Source: JAASSS01 sp021767745
GTDB taxonomy: Bacteria; Pseudomonadota; Gammaproteobacteria; UBA5335
Direction of reading: 5' to 3'
Length of the DNA: 64,000 nucleotides
Assembly (NCBI GenBank): GCA_034189165.1
Contig: JAXHVN010000040.1
Span: 20,737 to 84,736, forward strand
A program made the translations under genes and the position numbers. The notes beneath the pieces were generated by a model. The model had not been told where the DNA came from and made no database searches. It was given only the letters and a program-made list of their open reading frames with translations. Below, one piece after another: positions 53,654 through 62,092 of this stretch; the stretch's first letter is position 1; each line of letters starts with the position of its first letter.

Positions 53654-54712
53654 TCAGCCGTTGAAGTTGATGCGCGCGTCGAGGTTCGGCCGCGAGACGG
53701 CGTGGCTCAGCGCCTCCTCCTGGCTCACACGGCCCTCGCGGTAGAGCGCGTGCAGGGCGCCGTCCAGATCCAGCATCCCCTCGACGCGACTGTCCTCCAT
53801 GGCCGCGGTGAGCTTGTCGAACTGGCCCTTGCCGATCAGGTCGGCCACGTACGGCGTGTTCAGCATCACCTCCACCGCCGGGATGCGCCGGCCATCGGTC
53901 GCCAGCACCAGGCGCTGGGAGATCACCGCGCGCAGATAGGCCGCCAGATCCAGCTTGAGCTGCTTGTGCAGCTCGGGCGGGTAGAGGTTGACGATGCGAT
54001 CGAGTGCCTGTGGGGCGGAATTGGCGTGCAGCGTGCTGAGGGTCAGGTGGCCGGAGCCCGCCAGTTCCATCGCCGCCGCCATGGTCGGCCGGTCGCGCAC
54101 CTCGCCGACCATGAGCACATCCGGCGAGGACCGCAGCGCAGACTGCATGGCGTTGCGATAGGAGAGCGTGTCGCGGCCGAGCTCACGCTGGTTGACGATC
54201 GCCCGCTCGCTGGCCAGATGGAACTCGATCGGATCCTCGATGGTAAGGATGTGCCCGGGCAGCGAGGCGTTGCGATGCTGCAGCATCGCCGCCAGGGTGG
54301 TCGACTTGCCACTGCCGGTGGGGCCGACCACCAGGATCAGGCCCCGCCGCTGCACCGCCAGCTCGCGCAGCACCGGTGGCAGGCCGAGATCATCCAGCCG
54401 CGGCACCGCCGGATGGACATAGCGGAAGACGAATGCCGGCTGGTCCTGCTGCTGGAAGGCGGCGACGCGGAAGCGGCCGATGCCCTCGGCCTCGTAGGAG
54501 AACTCCAGCTCCCTGCGCCGGGCATACAGGCGCCGCTCGCGCTCACCGGTCATTTCCTCCAGCGCCTGCGCCAGGCTCGGGGCCGCGAGCGGCTGGCGTC
54601 CGACCCGGCGGGTGCTGCCCTCGATCCGCAGCTGCGGCACGCAACCGGCGCTGACGAACAGGTCAGAGGCGCCGCGCTCGACCATCAGCTGCAGCAGCGA
54701 GGCGAGGATCAT
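53654..54712 (-). CDS. PilT/PilU-family retraction ATPase, third copy
   Basis: A 352-residue hexameric ATPase of the PilT family. N-terminal domain SLLQLMVERGASDLFVSAGCVPQLRIEG, Walker A GPTGSGKST, Asp box HILTIEDPIEFHLASERAIVNQRELGRDT, Walker B DVLMVGEVRD with the catalytic Glu, and His box GSGHLTLSTLHANSAPQALDR are intact. The PilT C-terminal AIRNLIRE motif is replaced by YVADLIGKG, so it is not a second PilT and is nearer PilU. Its ATG overlaps the pilU stop (ATGA), making a pilT-pilU-third ATPase operon. Confidence 0.9.
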   Translation of the reverse strand: MILASLLQLMVERGASDLFVSAGCVPQLRIEGSTRRVGRQPLAAPSLAQALEEMTGERERRLYARRRELEFSYEAEGIGRFRVAAFQQQDQPAFVFRYVHPAVPRLDDLGLPPVLRELAVQRRGLILVVGPTGSGKSTTLAAMLQHRNASLPGHILTIEDPIEFHLASERAIVNQRELGRDTLSYRNAMQSALRSSPDVLMVGEVRDRPTMAAAMELAGSGHLTLSTLHANSAPQALDRIVNLYPPELHKQLKLDLAAYLRAVISQRLVLATDGRRIPAVEVMLNTPYVADLIGKGQFDKLTAAMEDSRVEGMLDLDGALHALYREGRVSQEEALSHAVSRPNLDARINFNG

Positions 54713-55851
54713 CGGGGCTGGCCCGGATCGAGCATCGCCAGGCGCGTCTCCTCCTCGCCACCGCGCCGGCGCCCCTCCAGCTTGATCTTCAGGCGCAGCT
54801 CGTTCTTCGAATCGGCGTTGCGCAGCGCGTCCTCGTAGCCGATCGCGCCGGCGTCGAATAGCTGGAAGAGGTACTGGTCGAAGGTGACCAGGCCCTGCTC
54901 GGTGGTGCGGCTCATCAGCTCGCGGATCTCGGCGATCTCGCCGCGGAAGATCAGATCCTTCACCGCCGGCGTACCGAGCAGCACCTCGAAGGCCGCCACC
55001 CGACCCTCGCCATCGGCGCGCGGGATCAGCCGCTGGGAGACGATGGCCTGCAGGTTCAGCGACAGGTCCATCAGCACCTGCTCGCGCTTCTCCTCCGGGA
55101 ACAGGTTGATCACCCGATCCAGCGCCTGGTTGGCATTGTTGGCGTGCAGCGTGCACAGGCACAGGTGGCCGGTCTCGGCGAACTGCAGCGCGTATTCCAT
55201 CGTCTGGCGCTCGCGCACCTCGCCGATCAGGATCACGTCCGGCGCCTGGCGCAGGGTGTTCTTCAGCGCCACCTGCCAGTTCTCGGTATCCACGCCCACC
55301 TCGCGCTGGGTCACCAGGCAGCCGCCGTGGGGATGCACGTATTCCACCGGGTCCTCGATGGTGATGATGTGCCCATGGCTGTTGGCGTTGCGGTAGCCGA
55401 TCAGCGCCGCGAGCGTGGTGGACTTGCCCGAGCCGGTGGCGCCGACCATCATCACCAGCCCGCGCTTGGCCATGATCACCTCGGTCAGCACGGCCGGCAG
55501 CGCCAGCTCCTCGACCCCCGGGATGCGGGTGTTGATGGTGCGCAGCACCAGCCCGACGCGGCCCTGCTGCAGGAAGGCGTTGACGCGAAACCGGCCGATG
55601 CCGCGCGGATGGATGGCGAAGTTGCACTCCTTGGTGGACTCGAACTCGTGGTTCTGCCGGTCGTTCATGATCGCGCGGGCGATGGTGGCGGTGTGCGCCG
55701 CGCTGAGCTGCTGCTCGGCCACCGGGCGCACCTGCCCGTCCACCTTCATCGCCGGCGGGTAATCGGCGGTGATGAACAGGTCCGAGCCGCCCTGCTCGAC
55801 CATGCGGGTGAGCAGCTCATGCATGATCGTGGTGGCCTTCTGCCGGTCCAT
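54709..55851 (-). CDS. pilU: Twitching motility ATPase PilU
   Basis: A 380-residue PilT-type ATPase with the PilU opening MDRQKATTIMHELLTRMVEQGGSDLFITADYPPAMKVDG. Walker A is GATGSGKST (Pro replaced by Ala), Walker B DVILIGEVRERQTME, and the Asp and His boxes are intact. PilU assists PilT in retracting type IV pili under load. It starts 2 bases after the pilT stop codon. The C-terminal tail (last 30 residues, RLKIKLEGRRRGGEEETRLAML) is charged, as in other PilU proteins. Confidence 0.95.
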   Translation of the reverse strand: MDRQKATTIMHELLTRMVEQGGSDLFITADYPPAMKVDGQVRPVAEQQLSAAHTATIARAIMNDRQNHEFESTKECNFAIHPRGIGRFRVNAFLQQGRVGLVLRTINTRIPGVEELALPAVLTEVIMAKRGLVMMVGATGSGKSTTLAALIGYRNANSHGHIITIEDPVEYVHPHGGCLVTQREVGVDTENWQVALKNTLRQAPDVILIGEVRERQTMEYALQFAETGHLCLCTLHANNANQALDRVINLFPEEKREQVLMDLSLNLQAIVSQRLIPRADGEGRVAAFEVLLGTPAVKDLIFRGEIAEIRELMSRTTEQGLVTFDQYLFQLFDAGAIGYEDALRNADSKNELRLKIKLEGRRRGGEEETRLAMLDPGQPR

Positions 55852-55853
55852 GG

Positions 55854-56888
55854 CTAGAAGGACTCGGGATGGGCGGCCTTGCGCCGGCCGGCCTCGCGAC
55901 TGATGAGGTTGTTGCGCACCAGCTCCTTCAGATTCTGGTCCAGCGTCTGCATGCCGTGCTGCTGGCCGGTCTGGATGGAGGAGTACATCTGCGCGATCTT
56001 GTTCTCGCGGATCAGGTTGCGGATCGCCGGGGTGCCGATCATGATCTCGTGCGCCGCCACCCGCCCGCCGTTCAGGCGCTTGATCAGGGCCTGCGAGATC
56101 ACCGCCTGCAACGATTCCGAGAGCATCGTGCGCACCATGTCCTTCTCCGCCGCCGGGAACACATCGACGATGCGATCGATGGTCTTGGCCGCGGAGCTGG
56201 TGTGCAGCGTGCCGAACACCAGATGGCCGGTCTCCGCCGCCGTCAGCGCCAGGCGGATGGTCTCAAGGTCGCGCATCTCGCCGACCAGGATCACGTCGGG
56301 ATCCTCACGCAGCGCCGAGCGCAGGGCGTCGCTGAAGCCATGGGTGTCGCGGTGCACCTCGCGCTGGTTGACCAGGCTCTTCTTGCTCTGGTGCACGAAC
56401 TCGATCGGATCCTCGATCGTCAGGATGTGTTCGGCGCTGGTCTCGTTGATGAAGTCCACCATCGCCGCCAGCGTCGTCGACTTGCCCGAGCCGGTGGGCC
56501 CGGTGACCAGCACGATGCCGCGTGCCTTGCCGGCGATTTCCTTGAATACCTGCGGCGCGGCCAGATCTTCCAGCGTCATCACCCGCGTCGGAATGGTGCG
56601 GAACACCGCGCCATAGCCACGCTGCTGGTTGAAGACGTTGACGCGAAAGCGCGCCAGGTCCGGCAGCTCGAAGGAGAAGTCCGTTTCCAGCCGCTGCTCG
56701 TACTCCTTGCGCTGGCGATCGTTCATGACGTCGTAGATCAGCTCGTGCGCCGCCTCCTGGGTGAGCGGCGGCAGGTTGATCCGCCGCATCTCGCCGTCGA
56801 CGCGGATCAGCGGCGGCATGCCGGCCGAGATGTGCAGGTCCGAGGCGCCGTTGCGCACCCCGAAGGACAACAGTTGCGAGATATCCAT
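55854..56888 (-). CDS. pilT: Type IV pilus retraction ATPase PilT
   Basis: A 344-residue hexameric motor, the length of Pseudomonas PilT. Features in order: MDISQLLSFGVRNGASDLHISAGMPPLIRVDGEMRRI, Walker A GPTGSGKST (130-138), Asp box HILTIEDPIEFVHQSKKSLVNQREV, Walker B VILVGEMRDLET, His box AAETGHLVFGTLHTSSAAKTIDR, and the PilT-specific AIRNLIRE near residue 270. The ATG at 56888 was chosen by alignment to this N-terminus. It is only 2 bases from the divergent yggS start. Confidence 0.97.
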   Translation of the reverse strand: MDISQLLSFGVRNGASDLHISAGMPPLIRVDGEMRRINLPPLTQEAAHELIYDVMNDRQRKEYEQRLETDFSFELPDLARFRVNVFNQQRGYGAVFRTIPTRVMTLEDLAAPQVFKEIAGKARGIVLVTGPTGSGKSTTLAAMVDFINETSAEHILTIEDPIEFVHQSKKSLVNQREVHRDTHGFSDALRSALREDPDVILVGEMRDLETIRLALTAAETGHLVFGTLHTSSAAKTIDRIVDVFPAAEKDMVRTMLSESLQAVISQALIKRLNGGRVAAHEIMIGTPAIRNLIRENKIAQMYSSIQTGQQHGMQTLDQNLKELVRNNLISREAGRRKAAHPESF

Positions 56889-56890
56889 CG

Positions 56891-57607
56891 ATGAAGCCGT
56901 CTCCCGTTCCCGCCGGCACGATCGCCGCACGCCTGGCGGCCGTGCGCGAGCGCATCGCCGCCTGCGCCCTAAAGGTCGGCCGCGACCCGGCGGAAATTGA
57001 GCTGCTGGCGGTCAGCAAGGGACAGCCGGCGGCAGCCGTGCGGCAGGCGCACGCCGCCGGTCAACGGACCTTCGGCGAAAGCTATCTGCAAGAGGCGCTC
57101 GCCAAGCAGGCGGCCCTGGCCGCGGCCGGGGCGGCGCCGATCGACTGGCATTTCATCGGGCCGCTGCAGCGCAACAAGTGCCGCGAGGTGGCACGCAGCT
57201 TCGACTGGGTCCACAGCGTCGATCGCTGGGTGCTCGCCGAGCGGCTCGATCGGCTGCGCCCGCCCGACGCGCCGCCGCTGAACGTCTGCCTGCAGGTCAA
57301 CATCAGCGGCGAGGCGAGCAAGCGGGGCGCCCCGCCCGAGGCTGCGATCGCGCTGGCGCGCCGGATCGCCGGCCTGGAGCGGCTGCGCCTGCGCGGGCTG
57401 ATGGCCATCCCGGCGCCGGCTGCCGGCGCGGCCGGCTATGCGGCCCTGGCGGCGCTGCAGGCCGAACTGCGCGAGGCGCTGGCGGACGAGGCGCCTGTCG
57501 ACACGCTTTCGGCCGGCATGTCCGGCGATCTGGAGGCGGCCATCACCGCCGGCAGCACGCTGGTGCGCGTGGGCACGGCGCTGTTCGGACCTCGCCCCGC
57601 CGGCTGA
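56891..57607 (+). CDS. YggS-family PLP homeostasis protein
   Basis: A 238-residue single TIM-barrel protein holding pyridoxal phosphate on K43 (LLAVSKGQ). Conserved blocks: RTFGESYLQEALAK, DWHFIGPLQRNKCREVARSFDWVHSVDR, VCLQVNISGEASKRG, LRGLMAIPAP and LSAGMSGDLEAAITAGSTLVRVGTALFG. It has no enzyme activity in known members and balances PLP and keto-acid pools. Its ATG is divergent from pilT with the sequence CATCGATG across the gap, so each promoter must lie in the other gene. Confidence 0.95.
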   Translation: MKPSPVPAGTIAARLAAVRERIAACALKVGRDPAEIELLAVSKGQPAAAVRQAHAAGQRTFGESYLQEALAKQAALAAAGAAPIDWHFIGPLQRNKCREVARSFDWVHSVDRWVLAERLDRLRPPDAPPLNVCLQVNISGEASKRGAPPEAAIALARRIAGLERLRLRGLMAIPAPAAGAAGYAALAALQAELREALADEAPVDTLSAGMSGDLEAAITAGSTLVRVGTALFGPRPAG

Positions 57608-57613
57608 TCCGTC

Positions 57614-57619
57614 TACAAT
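57614..57619 (+). promoter_or_regulatory. -10-like box (TACAAT) for proC
   Basis: TACAAT followed by GGCGCGCC, between yggS and proC and 43 bases before the proC ATG. No clear -35. It may allow proC expression independent of yggS. Confidence 0.45.
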
Positions 57620-57662
57620 GGCGCGCCGCGGGCACAGGCGCGGCAGGCGCGAAGGCAAGCAG

Positions 57663-58475
57663 ATGGCGAGAATCGGTTTCATCGGCGGCGGCAACATGGC
57701 CGGCGCCCTGATCGGCGGCCTCGAGGCGCAGGGCGGGGCCGATGCGCTGTGGGTCGTCGAGCGCGATGCCGGGCGGCGGGCCGAGCTGGCGAGGCGCCCG
57801 GACATCGCCGTGCATGCCACGCTGCCCGCGCCGCTGGATTGCGAGCTGCTGGTGCTGGCGGTGAAGCCGCAGCAGCTGGCCGCCCTCTGCCGCCAGCTCG
57901 CACCGGCGCTGGCGCCGCACCGCCCGCTGGTACTGTCCATCGCCGCCGGCGTGCGCCATGGCGACATTGCCCGCTGGCTCGGCGGATACGAGCGCCTGGT
58001 GCGGGCCATGCCGAACACCCCGGCGCTGATCGGGGCCGGCGTGAGCGCACTGTATGCCCCCGACCTGCCACCCGCGGACCGGCAGGCGGCGAGCGCGCTG
58101 CTGGGAGCGGTCGGCGAGACTGCCTGGGTGGCAGACGAGGCGGCGCTGGACGCCGTGACTGCCGTATCCGGCAGCGGCCCGGCCTATTTCTTCCGCATCT
58201 TCGAGGCGCTGGAGAGCGCGGCCCGCGAGGCGGGCCTGGCGCCGCCGCTGGCGGCGATGCTGGTGCGTCAGACCGCGCTGGGCGCGGCGCGGATGGCGCT
58301 GGCCCCGGGGGCCGATCCGGCCGCGCTGCGCCGGCAGGTGACCTCGCCGGGCGGCACGACCGAGCGGGGGCTGGCCGCGCTGGAGGATCATCATCTGCCC
58401 GCGGCGCTGGCCGCCGCCGTCGCGGCGGCGCAGGCCCGGGCGAACGAACTGGCCGAGGAGTTGGCAACGGGATGA
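57663..58475 (+). CDS. proC: Pyrroline-5-carboxylate reductase
   Basis: A 270-residue NADPH enzyme for the last step of proline synthesis. The Rossmann motif GFIGGGNMAGALIGGL is at 5-20; LVLAVKPQQL, VRAMPNTPALIGAGVSAL, AVSGSGPAYFF and the C-terminal signature VTSPGGTTERGLAAL are intact. Proline is a compatible solute as well as an amino acid. The yggT ATG overlaps its stop (TGATG-type 4-base overlap), so the two are coupled. Confidence 0.97.
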   Translation: MARIGFIGGGNMAGALIGGLEAQGGADALWVVERDAGRRAELARRPDIAVHATLPAPLDCELLVLAVKPQQLAALCRQLAPALAPHRPLVLSIAAGVRHGDIARWLGGYERLVRAMPNTPALIGAGVSALYAPDLPPADRQAASALLGAVGETAWVADEAALDAVTAVSGSGPAYFFRIFEALESAAREAGLAPPLAAMLVRQTALGAARMALAPGADPAALRRQVTSPGGTTERGLAALEDHHLPAALAAAVAAAQARANELAEELATG

Positions 58476-59032
58476 ACGGCGTCGGCTATTGGCAGGATCC
58501 GCTCCTGTTCCTGCTGGAAACCGCATTCACGCTCTACACGCTGGTCGTGATGCTGCGCATGCTGCTGCAGATCGACGGGCTGGATCGCTTCAATCCGGTG
58601 CACCGGGCGCTGGTCAACGCCACCGAGCCGCCGCTGCAGCTGCTGCGTCGTCTGATCCCGGCCTGGCGCGGGATCGATCTGGCCGCCATCGTGCTGATGC
58701 TGCTGCTGCAGGTCGCGCTCTACGCGCTGATCGCGGCGATCGCGGGGCTGGCCGTGCCGCCGGGCGTCCTGCTGCGCCTGGCGATGGTCGAGCTGACGCT
58801 GCTGCTGTTCAACGTCTACACCTTCAGCATCCTCATCGAGGTGGTGCTGAGCTGGGTGAATCCGGGCGCCTACCATCCGGCGCTGGCGGTGATCTACCAG
58901 CTCAACGCGCCGGTGCTCGGGCGCATTCGTCAGCTGCTGCCGGCCACCGGCGGACTGGACCTCTCGCCGCTGGTGGCACTGGTGCTGATCCAGGTCCTGC
59001 GGCTGCTGATCGCGCCTCTGGGCGCGGCCTGA
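58472..59032 (+). CDS. YggT-family membrane protein
   Basis: A 186-residue inner-membrane protein with two repeated YGGT modules. Each has a pair of helices and a short conserved loop: RFNPVHRALVNATEPPLQLLRRLIP in the first and WVNPGAYHPALAVIYQLNAPVLGRIRQLLP in the second. In other bacteria the family is linked to osmotic-shock tolerance and cell division; this comes from knowledge of relatives. Placement after proC is conserved in Gammaproteobacteria. Confidence 0.93.
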   Translation: MNGVGYWQDPLLFLLETAFTLYTLVVMLRMLLQIDGLDRFNPVHRALVNATEPPLQLLRRLIPAWRGIDLAAIVLMLLLQVALYALIAAIAGLAVPPGVLLRLAMVELTLLLFNVYTFSILIEVVLSWVNPGAYHPALAVIYQLNAPVLGRIRQLLPATGGLDLSPLVALVLIQVLRLLIAPLGAA

Positions 59033-59202
59033 TGCCCAGCCGGCCCGCCGACCCCGGCCGCCGCGCCGGTCACGACCCGCGCTGGCCACCGCCACGGCGG
59101 GGCGCGCCTGCCCGCCGGCCGCAGCGGCCGAAGGCCGGCGGGCCGCCGCCGTTCGCCCGGTTTAGCGCGCCCTGCACCCGGCAGGCGCCGGCAGGCCATT
59201 GA
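59032..59202 (+). CDS. Possible small Arg/Pro-rich ORF between yggT and metX, 56 aa
   Basis: An open frame whose ATG overlaps the yggT stop (ATGA) and whose TGA overlaps the metX TTG start (TTGA), the same coupling seen for many gene pairs here. The product would be very basic and proline-rich (PRWPPPRRGAPARRPQRPKAGG segment) with no recognised domain. It could be a real small protein, or a coincidence in a GC-rich metX leader. No dedicated ribosome-binding site is visible. Confidence 0.25.
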   Translation: MPSRPADPGRRAGHDPRWPPPRRGAPARRPQRPKAGGPPPFARFSAPCTRQAPAGH

Positions 59203-60350
59203 GCACGGCGACGCTGCCGGCCGACTCGGTCGGACTGGTGAGCCCGCGCACGCTGCAGGTGACCACACCGCTGCAGCTGGAGTGCGGCGTCACGCTGCCG
59301 AGCCATGAGCTGGTCTACGAGACCTACGGCACGCTCAACGCCGAGCGCAGCAACGGCGTGCTGATCTGCCATGCGCTCTCCGGCGATCATCACGCCGCGG
59401 GCTATCACAGCCTGGAGGATCGCAAGCCCGGCTGGTGGGACAGCTGCATCGGCCCGGGCAAACCGATCGACACCAATCGCTTCTTCGTGGTGGCGCTGAA
59501 CAACCTCGGCGGCTGCAAGGGCTCGACCGGCCCCACCAGCATCAATCCGCAGACCGGCCGCCGCTACGGCCCGGACTTCCCGGTGGTGACCGTGCGCGAC
59601 TGGGTGGCCAGCCAGCGTGAGCTGCAGGCCGCGCTCGGCATCGAGCGCTGGGCGGCGGTGGCCGGCGGCAGCCTGGGCGGCATGCAGGTGCTGCAGTGGG
59701 CGATCGATGCCAGCGACCGGCTGCGCCACGCCATCGTGATCGCCGCGGCGCCCAAGCTCTCGGCGCAGAACATCGCCTTCAACGAGGTGGCGCGCCAGGC
59801 GATCCTCTCGGATCCGGACTTTCACGCCGGGCGCTACTACGATCACGGCGTGCTGCCGCGGCGGGGCCTGATGCTGGCGCGGATGCTCGGCCACATCACC
59901 TACCTGTCCGAAGACGCGATGCGCGCCAAGTTCGGCCGCGAGCTGCGCGAGGGCCGCCTGAACTTCGGCTTCGACGTGGAATTCCAGGTGGAGAGCTACC
60001 TGCGCTACCAGGGCCGTTCCTTCGTCGAGCGCTTCGACGCCAATACCTACCTGCTGATGACCAAGGCGCTGGACTATTTCGACCCGGCGCGGGAGTTCGA
60101 TGACGATCTCGCCGCGGGCCTGCGCCAGAGCCAGGCGCGCTTTCTGGTGATCTCCTTCCGAGGCGACTGGCGCTTCCCCTCCTCCCGCTCGCGCGAGATC
60201 GTCGATGCGTTGGTGGAGGCCGGGCGCGATGTCAGCTACGTCGACATCGCCTCCCGTCAGGGCCATGACGACTTCCTGATGCCGATCCCGGACTACCAGG
60301 GGGCGCTCGGCGGGTATTTCGACCGGATCGCGGCGGACCTGGCGCGATGA
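59199..60350 (+). CDS. metX: Homoserine O-acyltransferase MetX
   Basis: A 383-residue alpha/beta-hydrolase-fold enzyme activating homoserine for methionine synthesis. The nucleophile is S158 in GGSLGGMQVLQW; Asp is in FRGDWRFPSSRSREIV and His in RQGHDDFL near the C-terminus. Start appears to be TTG at 59199, because homologues begin only a few residues before DSVGLVSP and no ATG or GTG fits. Whether it uses acetyl-CoA or succinyl-CoA cannot be decided by name; proteobacterial MetX enzymes paired with MetW are often succinyl-transferases. metW follows with a 4-base overlap. Confidence 0.95.
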   Translation: MSTATLPADSVGLVSPRTLQVTTPLQLECGVTLPSHELVYETYGTLNAERSNGVLICHALSGDHHAAGYHSLEDRKPGWWDSCIGPGKPIDTNRFFVVALNNLGGCKGSTGPTSINPQTGRRYGPDFPVVTVRDWVASQRELQAALGIERWAAVAGGSLGGMQVLQWAIDASDRLRHAIVIAAAPKLSAQNIAFNEVARQAILSDPDFHAGRYYDHGVLPRRGLMLARMLGHITYLSEDAMRAKFGRELREGRLNFGFDVEFQVESYLRYQGRSFVERFDANTYLLMTKALDYFDPAREFDDDLAAGLRQSQARFLVISFRGDWRFPSSRSREIVDALVEAGRDVSYVDIASRQGHDDFLMPIPDYQGALGGYFDRIAADLAR

Positions 60351-60961
60351 GCCTGCGGCCCGACCTCGCCATCATCAGCCGCTGGATCGAGCCCGGCAGC
60401 CGCGTGCTCGACCTCGGCTGCGGCGACGGCACGCTGCTGGACTACCTGCAGCGCACGCGCGCGGTGCACGGCTACGGCCTGGAGATCGATGGCGACAATG
60501 TCAACGCCGCCATCCGCCGCGGCGTCAATGTGCTGCAGGTGGACATCGACCAGGGCCTCGGCCAGTTCCGCACCGCCAGCTTCGACTACGTGGTGATGAC
60601 CCAGGCCCTGCAGGCGGTGAACCACCCGGCCCGGCTGCTCGAGGACATGCTGCGGGTGGGACGCGAGGGCATCGTGACCTTCCCGAACTTCGGCTACTGG
60701 AAGGCGCGCGTCGCGCTCGGCCTGCGCGGGCGCATGCCGGTGATCGACAGCCTGCCCGCGCAGTGGTACGAGACCGAGAACGTCCACCTGTGCACGGTGC
60801 AGGATTTCGAGGCGCTGTGCCGGAACCTGTCGATCGCGATCCGCCATCGGCGGGTGGTGGACTGGCAGCATCGCAGCAACTGGGCGATGCAGCGGGCGCC
60901 GAACCTGCTCGGCGAGATCGCGCTCTACAGCCTCAGCGGGGCGGGTCGCGCCGGCCGCTGA
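60347..60961 (+). CDS. metW: Methionine biosynthesis protein MetW
   Basis: A 204-residue methyltransferase-fold protein: SAM motif VLDLGCGDGTLLDYL, VVMTQALQAVNHPARLLEDMLRVGREGIVTFPNFGYWKAR, and WYETENVHLCTVQDF. MetW is needed for full MetX activity in several Proteobacteria, though its chemical role is unclear. The ATG overlaps the metX stop (ATGA). Confidence 0.95.
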   Translation: MSLRPDLAIISRWIEPGSRVLDLGCGDGTLLDYLQRTRAVHGYGLEIDGDNVNAAIRRGVNVLQVDIDQGLGQFRTASFDYVVMTQALQAVNHPARLLEDMLRVGREGIVTFPNFGYWKARVALGLRGRMPVIDSLPAQWYETENVHLCTVQDFEALCRNLSIAIRHRRVVDWQHRSNWAMQRAPNLLGEIALYSLSGAGRAGR

Positions 60962-60963
60962 TC

Positions 60964-60969
60964 TATACT
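60964..60969 (+). promoter_or_regulatory. -10-like box (TATACT) for the DUF4426 gene
   Basis: TATACT lies immediately after the metW stop and 30 bases before the DUF4426 ATG. No clear -35 element. Confidence 0.5.
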
Positions 60970-60998
60970 TTCCCCACGCCAAGCCGCAAGGAGATGCC

Positions 60999-61448
60999 AT
61001 GCGTTCCCGTTCGTTTCTGCTCCCGCTCCTCGTCGCGCTGCTGCTGGCCATGGCGCTGCCGGCGCAGGCCGAGCAGATGCAGCAGTTCGGTGACTACCAG
61101 GTGCACTACAGCACGCTGACCACCGACGTGCTGGCACCGGAGATCGCCCGCAACTACGGCATCTCGCGCAGCCGCAGCCAGGGCATGCTGACGCTGAGCG
61201 TCCTGCGGACCCGGCCGCAGGCGCCGGCCGAGGCCGTGCCGGCCAAGGTGCGCGCCAGTGCAGTCAACCAGAACAGCCAGTACCGCAGCATCGACCTGCG
61301 CGAGGTGCGCGACGGGCCGGCGATCTACTACCTCGGTCAGTTCCGCGTCGGCCACGAGGAACAGCTGACCTTCGACGTGGAGGTGACGCCGGAAGGCGAG
61401 GATCGCCCCTTCACCGTCGAGTTCACCCAGCGCTTCTACACCCGCTGA
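60999..61448 (+). CDS. DUF4426-domain periplasmic protein
   Basis: A 149-residue protein with a signal peptide (about 1-24, ending MALPAQA) and a DUF4426 domain: FGDYQVHYSTLTTDVLAPEIARNYGI, NQNSQYRSIDLREV and the closing VEFTQRFYTR. Function unknown. Its place after metW is typical of Pseudomonas and relatives. An AAGGAG site precedes the ATG. Confidence 0.9.
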   Translation: MRSRSFLLPLLVALLLAMALPAQAEQMQQFGDYQVHYSTLTTDVLAPEIARNYGISRSRSQGMLTLSVLRTRPQAPAEAVPAKVRASAVNQNSQYRSIDLREVRDGPAIYYLGQFRVGHEEQLTFDVEVTPEGEDRPFTVEFTQRFYTR

Positions 61449-61479
61449 TGCCGGCGGGTGCCGGTACCCCCGGCGCCCG

Positions 61480-61950
61480 TCAGACGCCCGGCTCGGAATC
61501 CGCCGCACCGCCGCCGGCCGCCAGCTTGGTGGCGATGAAATCCCGGTGCGGCACGTACAGCAGGTCCGCCACCTTGCGCACCAGCCCCTCCTCGTTCATG
61601 TGCAGCTCGCCGTCCGCGTAGGCGGCCTCCCAGAGCATCGCCAGCAGCCGCTTGCGCGCCTCGGCGTCCAGGTGCGACTTCAGCAGCTGGGTGTAGGCGT
61701 GCAGGGAGACGGTGGCATCGGCCTCGGCCGCCGCATCGGCCAGGAGCTCGTCCGCCTCCGCCGGCGACAGGGCGAATCGCCGTTGCAGCAGGTCGGCGAT
61801 GGCGGCGCGCTCGGCGGGGTCGAGCTCATGATCCGCCCGCTGCACCTCGACCAGCAGCGCCGCCGTCGCCAGCTGCAATCGTCGCTGCGGATCGATCGGC
61901 TCCGAGCCTCCCGCCTCGCCCTCGAACAGCGCTCTCAACTTCTGCCACAT
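61480..61950 (-). CDS. TerB/DjlA-N-like helical protein
   Basis: A 156-residue all-helical protein of the TerB family (tellurite-resistance B/DjlA N-terminal-like). The typical paired acidic metal-binding helices are LVEVQRADHELDPAERAAIADLLQRRF and MLWEAAYADGELHMNEEGLVRKVADLLYV, each with a D-x-E-(L/H)-x-x-x-E pattern. No DnaJ domain or membrane anchor is present. Role unknown; tellurite resistance is not implied by this single gene. It is convergent to the DUF4426 gene, 31 bases apart. Confidence 0.9.
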   Translation of the reverse strand: MWQKLRALFEGEAGGSEPIDPQRRLQLATAALLVEVQRADHELDPAERAAIADLLQRRFALSPAEADELLADAAAEADATVSLHAYTQLLKSHLDAEARKRLLAMLWEAAYADGELHMNEEGLVRKVADLLYVPHRDFIATKLAAGGGAADSEPGV

Positions 61951-62092
61951 CGCGTTTCTCTCTTGTCGCTTGCGCCGGCACCGGCGATGCCGGCGTCGGC
62001 CCGATCCCGCATCGCCACCAGCCTACACGGGGCGCGGGGGCAAGGCAGCACGCGCCATCGCACGTGGCGTCTGCGACTGCGCGAACCGGTTG

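Noticed and set aside
59033..59198. A SAM-type riboswitch upstream of metX
   Set aside because: No conserved SAM riboswitch core could be recognised; the gap is simply GC-rich and is better explained by the overlapping small frame or a short leader.
61480..61950. TerB-like gene as evidence for a tellurite-resistance or Ter stress operon
   Set aside because: It stands alone; no other ter genes are present, and lone TerB-domain proteins are common.
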